Of a stretch of 32,593 nt of DNA, positions 1 to 7,513 are shown in pieces. The notes beneath the pieces are model-generated. The model was not told where the DNA came from. It searched no databases and saw only the letters and a list, made by a program, of their open reading frames with translations. Each line of letters starts with the position of its first letter. Positions within the stretch are counted from its first letter, which is position 1. The DNA is from an uncultured Bacteroidales bacterium (GTDB lineage: Bacteria; Bacteroidota; Bacteroidia; Bacteroidales; F082). The DNA is taken from positions 1-32,593 of the forward strand of contig CALFIT010000056.1 of NCBI GenBank assembly GCA_937877465.1. Direction: 5' to 3'. A program made the translations under genes and the position numbers.

Positions 1-3000
1 CCCAGTTGGCCGTGACCGCGTCGTCACTCGGTTCCAAGACGGTCAGGTCGTCGGTGAAGCCGTTGTAGCCGTAGCTGGAGTTGTTGCAGTACTTGGTGAG
101 GGTGTTGTTGCTGCCGTTGCAATATTGGTAGGTGCTCCAATCATAGTAGTCCTTTGGCTGCGTCTCGCCCCAGGCGAAGTAGTCGCCATATTCCTCGGGA
201 GCGTTTGCGCCAACGTTGCAGGTGGCCCACAAGAGGCCGCTCGGCAGGCCGAGGTCGACGTAGGCGTGGTCACCGCCGCCACCTCCTCCACCGCCACCGC
301 CACCATTAGCGGTGAAGTTCGCCACCAAATCCCTATCACTATTCACCGTAAAGGTGTAGCTGGCTTCTGTGGAAACGGCATTGCCGTTCTCCGTCCAGTT
401 GGTGAAGGTGTAGCCGCTGTTGGCCGTGGCTGTCACCGTGCAGGATTGGCCTTGGTCGTAAGTGCCATTCCCCGTCACCATGCCTCCGTTGGTCGGATTG
501 GCCGTGGTGGTGATGGTGAAGGTTTGGGGAGCGCTATTGGGAAGGGTCTCGAAGCTCACGACATTATCACTATAAACCACCTGACCATTAGGCGAATAGG
601 AATAGGCTCTAACATAATAAAGTGTTTCTGGCCAAAGGTCGGTAAATGTGCAACTGAAGTTGAGCAAAGCTGTGCCTTCGTATGGCAAAACCATGTTCTC
701 GCTGTTCACTGTCAGGCCATATTCCGATTCACCAAGCACGAAACCGCGCTCATATTCAGTGGGCTGGCTCGGGTCAGGAAAGACCACGGAACCCGTCACC
801 GTGACAGATGTGCTGCCTATGTTGCTTTGCAGCACTTCATGGGTGGTCACCGTCGGTTGGTTTCCTGTATTGAAGCTCACCACACGCGGGGCATAGACGA
901 CCACGTCAAGAGGGCATCTGGCGTAAGCCCTTGCATAATAGGTTGTATTGGCCTGAAGTCCGTTCAGTTGGCAAGGATAGCTTCCTGTCGTGGTGGGCGA
1001 AGCGTGTGAGACACAGTTGTCGACGACCGTTGGCACTATCGAGGTGGGGCTGTAGCAAACGCCGACCTCCGTGACGGAAACGGTTCCGATGCTTTCCAGT
1101 TTTGCCACCACCGTGGCTTGCGAGCTTGAAAGCACTTCGTAAGACTCGGTGGAAACGGTGGGAAGGTCGTTGTTGTACTCGGCTTCCACCATAAGGCCGA
1201 ATGAGTCGAACAATCCCCAAGAGGCAATCGTTCCCAATTCATTTCCAGCCAATTCCAAAACAGCCCTCGCCGCATTGTCGGAAATGTAATCCAATGCCTT
1301 GTCCAAATCCATTCCATCAAGAAGGCTAATTCCTTGTACGAGCAGGAAATCAGCCAATCTTTCCAAGACATCCTGGGCAATCGATGCAAAGTTGCCCAAT
1401 CCGCCGCCGAAATTCGCCGTAACACTCGAAACGAATTCGGCATCATTCAACAAGCTAGTGAAAAAAGCGTCAATTCCATGAGTATCCAAGACCTTGTCCA
1501 ATGCGAAACCGACGATTTGGAGGGATGCATACACCACATTGATCACGGCCGTTTCCTGACTGTCTTTTGGCGACATCAGCATGATAGCGTTGTCATTTCG
1601 GCCCAACTCAAGCGTGATGCCATCCAACTTTGCCATGTCCCATGTCATGTCGGCAAACCCAAAACCTTCCTCAAAAAACAGGCGCCAAGTGTCTTGGAAA
1701 TAGGCACGAATACCACTATAGGAGGTGAATGTCCCCATGAACTTGCCCACATTCATTGGAGGCAAGTAATAATGGATGCGATCGTTAGAAGGATAAGCCA
1801 GGCCGTCATTCCCAATCGAGCCTTTTTTCACACCAATGTACACGCCGTTGTCACTGTATCCTGTCATTGCCAACGTCCAAGTGTTGGTTGACGGGTTAAA
1901 ATGGGTCCCGTTCTCTTTGACATCAAGCCTGACACCTCTATACCGACTGACAGGCAAATTGGGGATGCCGCTTACTCTTACGCCGTCTTCCGTCAGTGCT
2001 ATCTTGCCAATGATAACAGGCTGCTCTGAGGAAGCTGACTTCCTATCTTCAAAAAACCTGTCAAGAAGGTCTGCTTTCAAGTATTCCCACACGGCATTCA
2101 ACTCGGTTCCAATCTCATCGGTCTTCAAATAGCCGTATTGGTTGACAGCATTCTCGATGGCTGTCTCAAGATTCTTGACGCAGGCCAACTCGTAAAGTGC
2201 GTCTTTCATCGAATTGAACGTTGCATCTTTCGATTGGTAGGTGCCGAAAGGAATGAGGCACAAGGCATAGTGCAAGGCGGTTTCCCTGGCACTTAACTCA
2301 TAGTTCTGCTGTCTGTCTCCTTTGGCGATGTCATAATCAACAGAAAGGTTGGAAATGTAGATGATTTTGCCGTTTTCCGCGTTTTTTGCAGTCAGCATCT
2401 TGCTGTACCCAATCGCGAAATCGCCGTTCTCGTCGGGAATGGCATCCTCGCTGAAGTTGGTCACAATGATGTTGGAGGCCTCCATCCCCGAAGGTATCTC
2501 CACGTTGCCGTCAAACTCAATGTTGATCAGTATCTCGTTGAAGACCTTCACGGAGTTGCGCTCCACAAGGGCCACGTCGGAAGTGGTCTCCTTCGTGGCT
2601 AACACCTCGTCGCCGTCCATCACTTCCATCGTGAGGCCGTTGGCCAAGGTGCCGGGAGGCAGCATCACGAAGAAGGTCTGGGGCGCCGTGGTCAGGGTCA
2701 CGTCGCAGGCCAAGGTAACGACGTTTGTGCCTTGGTTGCCTGAGGCTTCTGTCAGCGTTGGCTCGTTGGTGGCGCAGTTGCCCACCTCGAAAGTGCCCCA
2801 CAGCTTTTCGGTCGTGTTCTTCGAGGTGATGCGCACAGCCGACACGTGGGCGCCTACACCTTTCAGGCGGATGCCCAAGCCGCCGCACAGGTTCTTGAAT
2901 TTCAGGTTCTTGTCGTCGCTGTAGGCCACCATCGGGTTGGCTTCGTTGGCGAAGGTGCCCGTCGAGCCAAGGGTTTGCGTGGCGGGCAGGTTGAAGGTCG

Positions 3001-3343
3001 CCATGTCGCCTTCAATCACTGCGCTTGAGGGATAGGCGGCGATGAAGGGGCCAACGGTGGCGAACTCGCCCGTGGTGCCGAAGCCGCCTTCTGTGGTGCC
3101 TGCGCCCGACTGCAATGTGAATACGGCGGTCTCGCCGTTGTCGTTGCCGATGACGATCTGGTCGCCGGCTGTCCAGAGGATTTGCCCGTCGTTGGGGTTG
3201 AGCAAGGTCTTGGCCGAGCCGCCTTGCTGCTCGATGGTGGCGGTGAACCGGGCCTCGCCCTGGCTTTCCTTGTCCTTGTTGCACGACACTAAGGCCAGCA
3301 TGCCCAAGGTCAGTGCCAATGCTGTAATGGTTACTTTCTTCAT
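1..3343 (-). CDS. Large surface lipoprotein: fimbrillin-like N-terminus, InlB-type repeat, polyglycine hinge, FISUMP domain (3' end missing)
   Basis: The frame is open from the ATG at 3343 to the window edge (1114 codons seen, no stop), so the C-terminus is missing. Residues 1-21 are a lipoprotein signal peptide (MKK, hydrophobic core, lipobox LVSC with Cys21). Residues about 25-270 resemble Bacteroidales fimbrillin-like/Mfa-like proteins. About 270-710 is not recognised. About 720-930 holds two FN3-like segments, each ending in a 'TTYYARAYA' or 'TLYYVRAYS' strand. About 940-1010 is an InlB B-repeat (Listeria-Bacteroides repeat) ending 'VANF'. Then come eleven glycines (272-304) and the start of a FISUMP domain (YVDLGLPSGLLWAT, YFAWGET). 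It is probably anchored in the outer membrane and surface exposed. Function unknown; adhesion or glycan binding is a guess. A small peptide gene ends 13 bases upstream, so the two are probably co-transcribed. Confidence 0.88.
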   Translation of the reverse strand, partial: MKKVTITALALTLGMLALVSCNKDKESQGEARFTATIEQQGGSAKTLLNPNDGQILWTAGDQIVIGNDNGETAVFTLQSGAGTTEGGFGTTGEFATVGPFIAAYPSSAVIEGDMATFNLPATQTLGSTGTFANEANPMVAYSDDKNLKFKNLCGGLGIRLKGVGAHVSAVRITSKNTTEKLWGTFEVGNCATNEPTLTEASGNQGTNVVTLACDVTLTTAPQTFFVMLPPGTLANGLTMEVMDGDEVLATKETTSDVALVERNSVKVFNEILINIEFDGNVEIPSGMEASNIIVTNFSEDAIPDENGDFAIGYSKMLTAKNAENGKIIYISNLSVDYDIAKGDRQQNYELSARETALHYALCLIPFGTYQSKDATFNSMKDALYELACVKNLETAIENAVNQYGYLKTDEIGTELNAVWEYLKADLLDRFFEDRKSASSEQPVIIGKIALTEDGVRVSGIPNLPVSRYRGVRLDVKENGTHFNPSTNTWTLAMTGYSDNGVYIGVKKGSIGNDGLAYPSNDRIHYYLPPMNVGKFMGTFTSYSGIRAYFQDTWRLFFEEGFGFADMTWDMAKLDGITLELGRNDNAIMLMSPKDSQETAVINVVYASLQIVGFALDKVLDTHGIDAFFTSLLNDAEFVSSVTANFGGGLGNFASIAQDVLERLADFLLVQGISLLDGMDLDKALDYISDNAARAVLELAGNELGTIASWGLFDSFGLMVEAEYNNDLPTVSTESYEVLSSSQATVVAKLESIGTVSVTEVGVCYSPTSIVPTVVDNCVSHASPTTTGSYPCQLNGLQANTTYYARAYARCPLDVVVYAPRVVSFNTGNQPTVTTHEVLQSNIGSTSVTVTGSVVFPDPSQPTEYERGFVLGESEYGLTVNSENMVLPYEGTALLNFSCTFTDLWPETLYYVRAYSYSPNGQVVYSDNVVSFETLPNSAPQTFTITTTANPTNGGMVTGNGTYDQGQSCTVTATANSGYTFTNWTENGNAVSTEASYTFTVNSDRDLVANFTANGGGGGGGGGGGDHAYVDLGLPSGLLWATCNVGANAPEEYGDYFAWGETQPKDYYDWSTYQYCNGSNNTLTKYCNNSSYGYNGFTDDLTVLEPSDDAVTANW

Positions 3344-3356
3344 AGCGCACGGGGTT

Positions 3357-3503
3357 TTACGGCCAATTGACGTTGGTCATGTTCATACTCTCTGTTCCGC
3401 CTCTCGTGCCGCCTTCAGCCGAGGCGCACAAGATGCCTTGTGTTTCGATTTCTATGACCTCCACTTGGGGAGCCTCATAGCGTTTCAATGCTTGTCTTTG
3501 CAT
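3357..3503 (-). CDS. Small 48-residue peptide ahead of the surface lipoprotein
   Basis: ATG at 3503, TAA at 3357-3359, 48 residues. The sequence has the pattern KRYEAPQVEVIEIE, then GILCAS, a Gly/Thr-rich stretch and a polar NMTNVNW end. I know short Bacteroidales proteins of this look (YExPxxEV...LC.S) only as hypothetical proteins next to surface lipoproteins or fimbrillins. There is no signal peptide and no transmembrane segment. The single Cys lies at about residue 26. The stop is 13 bases before the lipoprotein ATG, which suggests co-transcription and perhaps translational coupling. No TAnnTTTG box lies directly upstream, so transcription probably enters from the structured leader at 3556-3747. 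Function unknown: it could be a regulatory leader peptide, a secreted or modified peptide precursor, or a small partner of the lipoprotein. Confidence 0.72.
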   Translation of the reverse strand: MQRQALKRYEAPQVEVIEIETQGILCASAEGGTRGGTESMNMTNVNWP

Positions 3504-3555
3504 AACTTGATTGTTTTTATCAGTAATTTAGTGAATTATGTTTTCCGGGAAGACA

Positions 3556-3747
3556 CAAAAAAGCATCCGTGGCCCAAGCCTGACGGCCCTGCCACGGATG
3601 CTGTGGGAACGTATGGAACACGAAGCAAGCGGAACGACCCGCAGGTCATTCGCGCCGCTCAGGAATCGGGCATTTAGCCCCCCCCCTACGCAACTTGTTG
3701 TAAATCAATGAGTTATAGCGATTTTGCATGGTTTTTCGTGTTTTCAA
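3556..3747 (-). ncRNA. Candidate structured leader RNA or small RNA of about 190 nt
   Basis: This runs from the likely start below the -7 box at 3753-3760 to the terminator U-tract. Besides the terminator it contains a GGGC/GCCC hairpin (3668-3671 with 3077-equivalent partner 3677-3680) fed by a run of nine G. It also has a two-layer hairpin: an inner 7-bp stem (3633-3639 with 3644-3650, UGCG loop) stacked on a 6-bp stem (3627-3632 with 3655-3660), with a CGCG bulge. The first 60 bases are AT-rich and unpaired by eye. I do not recognise it as a named riboswitch or RNA family. An attenuated leader for the lipoprotein operon and a free-standing small RNA are both possible. Boundaries are approximate. 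Confidence 0.5.
3557..3602 (-). terminator. Strong intrinsic terminator inside the leader
   Basis: A perfect 12-bp inverted repeat (AGCATCCGTGGC at 3562-3573 against GCCACGGATGCT at 3591-3602) with a 17-base loop. On the minus strand it is followed at once by six U (3557-3562). No T-run follows on the plus strand, so it acts on the minus strand. It lies 54 bases before the small peptide ATG with no protein gene upstream of it. It therefore either ends a free RNA or attenuates the operon. Confidence 0.85.
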
Positions 3748-3752
3748 ACGGG

Positions 3753-3760
3753 CAAAGATA
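3753..3760 (-). promoter_or_regulatory. Bacteroidota -7 promoter box (TATCTTTG)
   Basis: Exact TAnnTTTG on the minus strand. It is the only convincing -7 box ahead of the leader RNA and the small peptide. I see no clear -33 TTTG at the usual 19-21-base spacing. The start of transcription is inferred at about 3745-3748. Confidence 0.55.
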
Positions 3761-3930
3761 GGGAAAAAAATCTTCCATCGTTAAGATTTTCAAAAACATC
3801 AGTATTTTTTTGAGCACCAAATCCGAGGACAACAAAACAATTACAAAAACATGGTCATGTAAAACGGCAAATATTGCACTCCTTTTTCTCTCTTGATGTC
3901 TTTGGAATAAACACTTTTTATTTCCTTGAT

Positions 3931-3987
3931 AATGTCAAAAATCTCACTTTTTATTCCATCGGAAATGTCAAAAATCTCACTTTTTAT
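3931..3987. repeat. 24-bp direct repeat, two exact copies with a degenerate third
   Basis: Exact copies lie at 3931-3954 and 3964-3987 (33-base period), each reading AATGTCAAAA then ATCTCACTTTTTAT. A third site at 3912-3921 keeps only the CACTTTTTAT end. It sits just downstream of cutC. The copy nearer cutC supplies one arm of the cutC terminator; the other copy lacks the partner arm. Confidence 0.85.
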
Positions 3988-3995
3988 AGCGAGAT
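3970..3995 (-). terminator. Intrinsic terminator of cutC
   Basis: On the minus strand ATCTCGCT pairs with AGTGAGAT (8 bp, one G-U) around the loop ATAAAA (arms 3988-3995 and 3974-3981) and runs into a U-tract. It begins 8 bases after the cutC stop codon. One arm lies within the 24-bp direct repeat. Confidence 0.7.
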
Positions 3996-4003
3996 GTGTG
4001 CTA

Positions 4004-4738
4004 TCAAAACGGGTTCAGCATTTTCTCCATCTCGTAAATCAAGTCGCGGTTCGACTCGGTCCAGACCATCGTGGCACCGGTCGCGTCCTTTTGGTTCGGA
4101 TAGAGTTTCTCGTTGAAGCGCGGCACCCAATGCGCGAGCGAAGCGTGGCAATGCACCGCACCCGTCATGTTGAGGATGTCCTTCACGTTGCCGAGATTGA
4201 TGCCGCCGCCCGGCATGATGCCGATCTTGTCGCCATAGCGCAGCTGCATCTCCGCAATCATCGGGACGCCTTCCAAGGCGGTGGGCTTGCCGCCCGAGGT
4301 CAGGATCTTGTCGAAGCCGAGTTCTATTAGTTTTTCGACCGCCTCGAAAGGCTTCACACAAGCATCGATGGCACGGTGGAAGGTGAACTTCAGCCCCTCT
4401 CCGGCCTCCATCAAGGCCTTAATCGCCTCCACGTCAAGTTCGCCCTTGTCGTTCAAGGCTCCGATGACCACACCTTCGAAGCCAAGTTTCTTGCAAAGCA
4501 TGATGTCGGTCTTCATCATCTCGACTTCCTCGTCGTCGTAGATGTAGTTGCCCGGTCGCGGACGGATGAGCACGCGCATCGGGATAAATGAAATGTCGAT
4601 GGCCTTCGCCAAAGTGCCGAATGACGGTGTCACACCGCCCACTTCGAGGCATTCGCACAACTCAACGCACTGGGCGCAGCCGTCCATCGCGTTCTGCAAC
4701 GACTTGATGCCGTTGGCACAGATTTCCAGTCGTATCAT
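4004..4738 (-). CDS. cutC: CutC family copper homeostasis protein
   Basis: 244 residues, ATG at 4738, TGA at 4004-4006, the usual length of CutC. It shows family signatures: LEICANG at the N-terminus, IRPRPGNYIYDDEE (about 58-71), GVVIGALNDKGELD (about 89-102), TFHRAIDA (about 119-126), ILTSGG (about 145-150) and IMPGGGI (about 174-180). CutC is a cytosolic TIM-barrel protein linked by genetics to copper tolerance, but its biochemical activity is poorly defined. No other metal gene is near. It is a single-gene unit with a -7 box upstream (4758-4765) and its own terminator. The family call is secure; the copper role is inherited from the family name. Confidence 0.93.
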   Translation of the reverse strand: MIRLEICANGIKSLQNAMDGCAQCVELCECLEVGGVTPSFGTLAKAIDISFIPMRVLIRPRPGNYIYDDEEVEMMKTDIMLCKKLGFEGVVIGALNDKGELDVEAIKALMEAGEGLKFTFHRAIDACVKPFEAVEKLIELGFDKILTSGGKPTALEGVPMIAEMQLRYGDKIGIMPGGGINLGNVKDILNMTGAVHCHASLAHWVPRFNEKLYPNQKDATGATMVWTESNRDLIYEMEKMLNPF

Positions 4739-4757
4739 AGTTCTAGAATTTTGGGGG

Positions 4758-4765
4758 CAAAGATA
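4758..4765 (-). promoter_or_regulatory. -7 promoter box of cutC (TATCTTTG)
   Basis: Exact TAnnTTTG on the minus strand, 19 bases before the cutC ATG, giving a leader of roughly 10-15 bases. The octamer array at 4775-4805 occupies the place where a -33 element would lie. Confidence 0.6.
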
Positions 4766-4774
4766 TGGATTTTG

Positions 4775-4805
4775 TTGAATTGTTGATTGTTGAATTGTTG
4801 AAATG
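4775..4805. repeat. TTGAATTG octamer array
   Basis: Near-tandem units TTGAATTG, TTGATTG (one base short), TTGAATTG and TTGAAATG. The unit is the reverse complement of the octamer repeated at 21711-21742. It lies between divergent cutC and the GH20 gene, directly upstream of the cutC -7 box. Confidence 0.85.
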
Positions 4806-4860
4806 ATAATCCGTCGAAGTCAATTGTTGACGGAAAGCATATGATTTGCGAAAAAAAACG

Positions 4861-4868
4861 TACTTTTG
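4861..4868 (+). promoter_or_regulatory. -7 promoter box of the GH20 gene (TACTTTTG)
   Basis: Exact TAnnTTTG only 8 bases before the ATG at 4877. Transcription would start at or within a few bases of the start codon, a leaderless or nearly leaderless message. This also argues against the in-frame upstream ATG at 4841, which would precede the promoter. Confidence 0.6.
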
Positions 4869-4876
4869 CCCTCGTT

Positions 4877-7513
4877 ATGAAATACAAGCTCCTTATCATC
4901 CTTTGCCTTTGCGCCCTCGGCATGAACGCCTCGGCGCAAAACACCCACATCCTCCCCACCCCGCAGCAAGTCGAAACCCATGCGGGACAATTCGTTTGGG
5001 ACGAGAACGTCGTCCTCACCTACGACGCCTCCGATGCCGAAATCAGCCAGATTGTGACCTTGTTTCGCGCCGACTTGGAACAAATCAGCGGCAAGGAAAT
5101 CATGTCGTCGCGCGGACTGTTGAAAGGCAAGCACTATATCGAACTCCTCAAGACCGACCACCTTGGCGTGAGCGAAAACGAAGACCAAGCCTACTGCCTG
5201 ACCATCAATAACAATTTCATTCAACTTGAAGCTACAACCAACACCGGGCTTTTCTACGCCACGCAAAGCCTCAAGCAACTCTACCGCTACGCCTTCCTGC
5301 AAAGCAAAGGCAACGAAATCGCCATTCCCTGCATGACCATCACCGACTGGCCCAACTTCAAGCTGCGCGGCTGGCAAGACGACATCAGCCGTGGGCCCAT
5401 CGTCACCGTCGACTACCTCAAACGCCTCATCCCGCAACTGGCTGAATATAAACTCAATGCGTTCTCGCTCTATACAGAGCACACCTTCAAGACGAAATGC
5501 CATCCCGACATCGCTCCCGCCGATGCCTTCACCGCCGACGAAATCAAGGAATTGGAAGCGTTTTGCAGGCCATATCACATTCAAATCATTGGCAACCAAC
5601 AATGTTTCGGGCATTTCGAGGAAATTCTCTGCAATCCTTTCTACAGCCATTTGGCCGACACGAAATGGAACCTCAACCCCGCCAACAACGACACCTACAA
5701 ATTCCTCGAAGACCATCTCCGCGAGGTGGCAAGAGCCTATAAGTCACCGTATTTCAACATCAACTGCGACGAGACGGAAAGCCTCGGACATGGCCGCGCC
5801 AAGGCGTATGTGGATTCGCTCGGAGCCGAGACGGTCTATTACCAGCACGTCAACCGCGTCAACCGGATGCTGCGTCCCTACCGCAAGCGCGTGATGATGT
5901 GGGGCGACATCGCCGACCAGCACCCCGAAATCCTCGACAATTTGGACAAAGACATCTTCCTCATCGCGTGGAGCTATGTGGCCAAGGACGACTTCAACGA
6001 CTTCTTGAAACCCTACAAGGATTCGGGGCGGAATTTCTTCGTCGCGCCCGGCGTGAGCCTTTCGGAACGGGTTTGGCCCAAGCATTACGAGTTTGTTTCC
6101 AACATCACGAACCTCTGTCGCGACGGTTACAAAAACGGTGCGCTTGGTGTCATCAACACCTGCTGGGACGACTTCGGCGAGTCGCTGATCAACAGTGCCT
6201 TGTATGGCCTTGCCTTGGGAGCCGAGATGAGCTGGAATCCCATCATGGGCGACGACACCGAAACGGCAGGCCGCCATGTGGAGGAGAACTTCTCCGCGCA
6301 AGGCTTCGGCTGCTTGGTCACCGAGCCTTTGCTGACCTTGGACGAGATAGCACAGCTGTCGCAATTCGACGAAATCGGGAAGTTCAGTGCCCTGACCGAA
6401 CCCATGACGTCCTTCTATCCCGCTTGGGTCGACGCCGACTTTGAGCAACGCAACATCGACGCGATGGCCGAACTCGCCTTGCTGACGAAGCAGTTGGGCG
6501 AGCGCAGGAAAGCCGTCAAGCGCAACGCCGACGTGTTCGACGACGCCCTCTATGCCGCGCATCGCATGAAATGGTGCGCCGAAAGAAACATCGCCCGCTG
6601 CCAACTCTACCGCACCTGCAACGAGCCCAGCGAAGCCAACATCGCCGAAAGCCAACGCATGATTCGGGAACTCGTCGGCCAGCTGCACGACCTGAAAAAC
6701 GAATACGTCAAGGTGTGGAACATCGAGAGCCGCCCCTATTGGCTTGATGTCAACATGAAGAAGTACGATGACATCGCCAAAGAGTTGCAAAACATTGAAT
6801 ACCTGCCGATTATCGAAGCCATCACCGACGGCAACGGCAATGCCGCCATTGCATTGAAGACCGTTTTCGACGACAAAGAAATCCATTATACGCTTGACGG
6901 AAAGGAAGTTACGGCGACCGATTCCATCTATCAAGCCCCCATCCGCCTCGAAAGGCCCTGCATAGTGAAGGCGGCGTGCTTCAACGAAATGGGCGAAGCC
7001 GTTTCAGCCGAGCGTTATTTCCGCTACCACAAAGGCATGGGCCGCTTGAAGCAACTCAACAGTCCGGCAGGCAACTACCGCCCCGAATACAGCGGTGGCG
7101 GCGACGGTGCCCTTGTGGACGGCACTCTTGGCAGCGACGACTACAAGGACGGCCATTGGCAGGGCTTCTATGGCACCGATGCCGACATTGAAATCGACTT
7201 GGGGAAATGGACCAAGGTCAACGCGCTGAATATTGGATTTTTGGCTAATGCCCACGACTGGATTCTGCGCCCCGACGAAGTTGAGATCTACACTTCCAAT
7301 GACGGCAAAAACTACAAACGCTTCAAGTCTTTTGAAATCCAGACCGAAATCGAGCAGAAAGGCAACTTCATCTTCCACGAGAGCTTTAAGACACCCAATC
7401 TTTCAACGCGTTACCTACGCATCGTGGTGAAAAATCCAGGAAAACTTCCAGAAGGCTTGCCGGGAGCAGGCTTCGACTCATGGATTTTTATGGATGAAAT
7501 CGTGGTGGAGTGA
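4877..7513 (+). CDS. Secreted glycoside hydrolase family 20 (beta-N-acetylhexosaminidase) with F5/8C domain
   Basis: 878 residues from ATG 4877 to TGA 7511-7513. The start is chosen because it opens a signal peptide (MKYKLLIILCLCALGMNASA, cleavage before Gln21) and lies just after the -7 box. Domains: GH20 N-terminal alpha/beta domain (about 22-140, starting ILPTPQQV); GH20 catalytic TIM barrel (about 150-480) with the acid pair Asp298-Glu299 in INCDETES; a helical linker (about 500-620); a chitobiase-C-like beta-sandwich (about 645-710); and a discoidin/F5/8 type C carbohydrate-binding domain (about 715-878). GH20 enzymes remove terminal GlcNAc or GalNAc by substrate-assisted catalysis. Exported, probably periplasmic; the natural substrate (host glycan, chitin or peptidoglycan fragment) cannot be read from the sequence. 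No SusC/D pair is adjacent. Confidence 0.92.
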   Translation: MKYKLLIILCLCALGMNASAQNTHILPTPQQVETHAGQFVWDENVVLTYDASDAEISQIVTLFRADLEQISGKEIMSSRGLLKGKHYIELLKTDHLGVSENEDQAYCLTINNNFIQLEATTNTGLFYATQSLKQLYRYAFLQSKGNEIAIPCMTITDWPNFKLRGWQDDISRGPIVTVDYLKRLIPQLAEYKLNAFSLYTEHTFKTKCHPDIAPADAFTADEIKELEAFCRPYHIQIIGNQQCFGHFEEILCNPFYSHLADTKWNLNPANNDTYKFLEDHLREVARAYKSPYFNINCDETESLGHGRAKAYVDSLGAETVYYQHVNRVNRMLRPYRKRVMMWGDIADQHPEILDNLDKDIFLIAWSYVAKDDFNDFLKPYKDSGRNFFVAPGVSLSERVWPKHYEFVSNITNLCRDGYKNGALGVINTCWDDFGESLINSALYGLALGAEMSWNPIMGDDTETAGRHVEENFSAQGFGCLVTEPLLTLDEIAQLSQFDEIGKFSALTEPMTSFYPAWVDADFEQRNIDAMAELALLTKQLGERRKAVKRNADVFDDALYAAHRMKWCAERNIARCQLYRTCNEPSEANIAESQRMIRELVGQLHDLKNEYVKVWNIESRPYWLDVNMKKYDDIAKELQNIEYLPIIEAITDGNGNAAIALKTVFDDKEIHYTLDGKEVTATDSIYQAPIRLERPCIVKAACFNEMGEAVSAERYFRYHKGMGRLKQLNSPAGNYRPEYSGGGDGALVDGTLGSDDYKDGHWQGFYGTDADIEIDLGKWTKVNALNIGFLANAHDWILRPDEVEIYTSNDGKNYKRFKSFEIQTEIEQKGNFIFHESFKTPNLSTRYLRIVVKNPGKLPEGLPGAGFDSWIFMDEIVVE

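Noticed and set aside
125..1009. 294-residue plus-strand open frame
   Set aside because: It is antisense to the surface lipoprotein, whose frame gives a lipobox and recognisable domains; this one has no domain or plausible start.
3042..3677. Plus-strand open frame through the lipoprotein start and leader
   Set aside because: It crosses the small peptide gene and the terminator stem and has no motif.
3931..3987. CRISPR array
   Set aside because: There are only two full 24-bp copies with a 9-base gap, no spacers of normal length and no cas genes.
5744..6934. 396-residue minus-strand open frame inside the GH20 gene
   Set aside because: It is the complement of strongly biased GH20 codons, with a composition full of Val/Gly/Asp/His and no motif.
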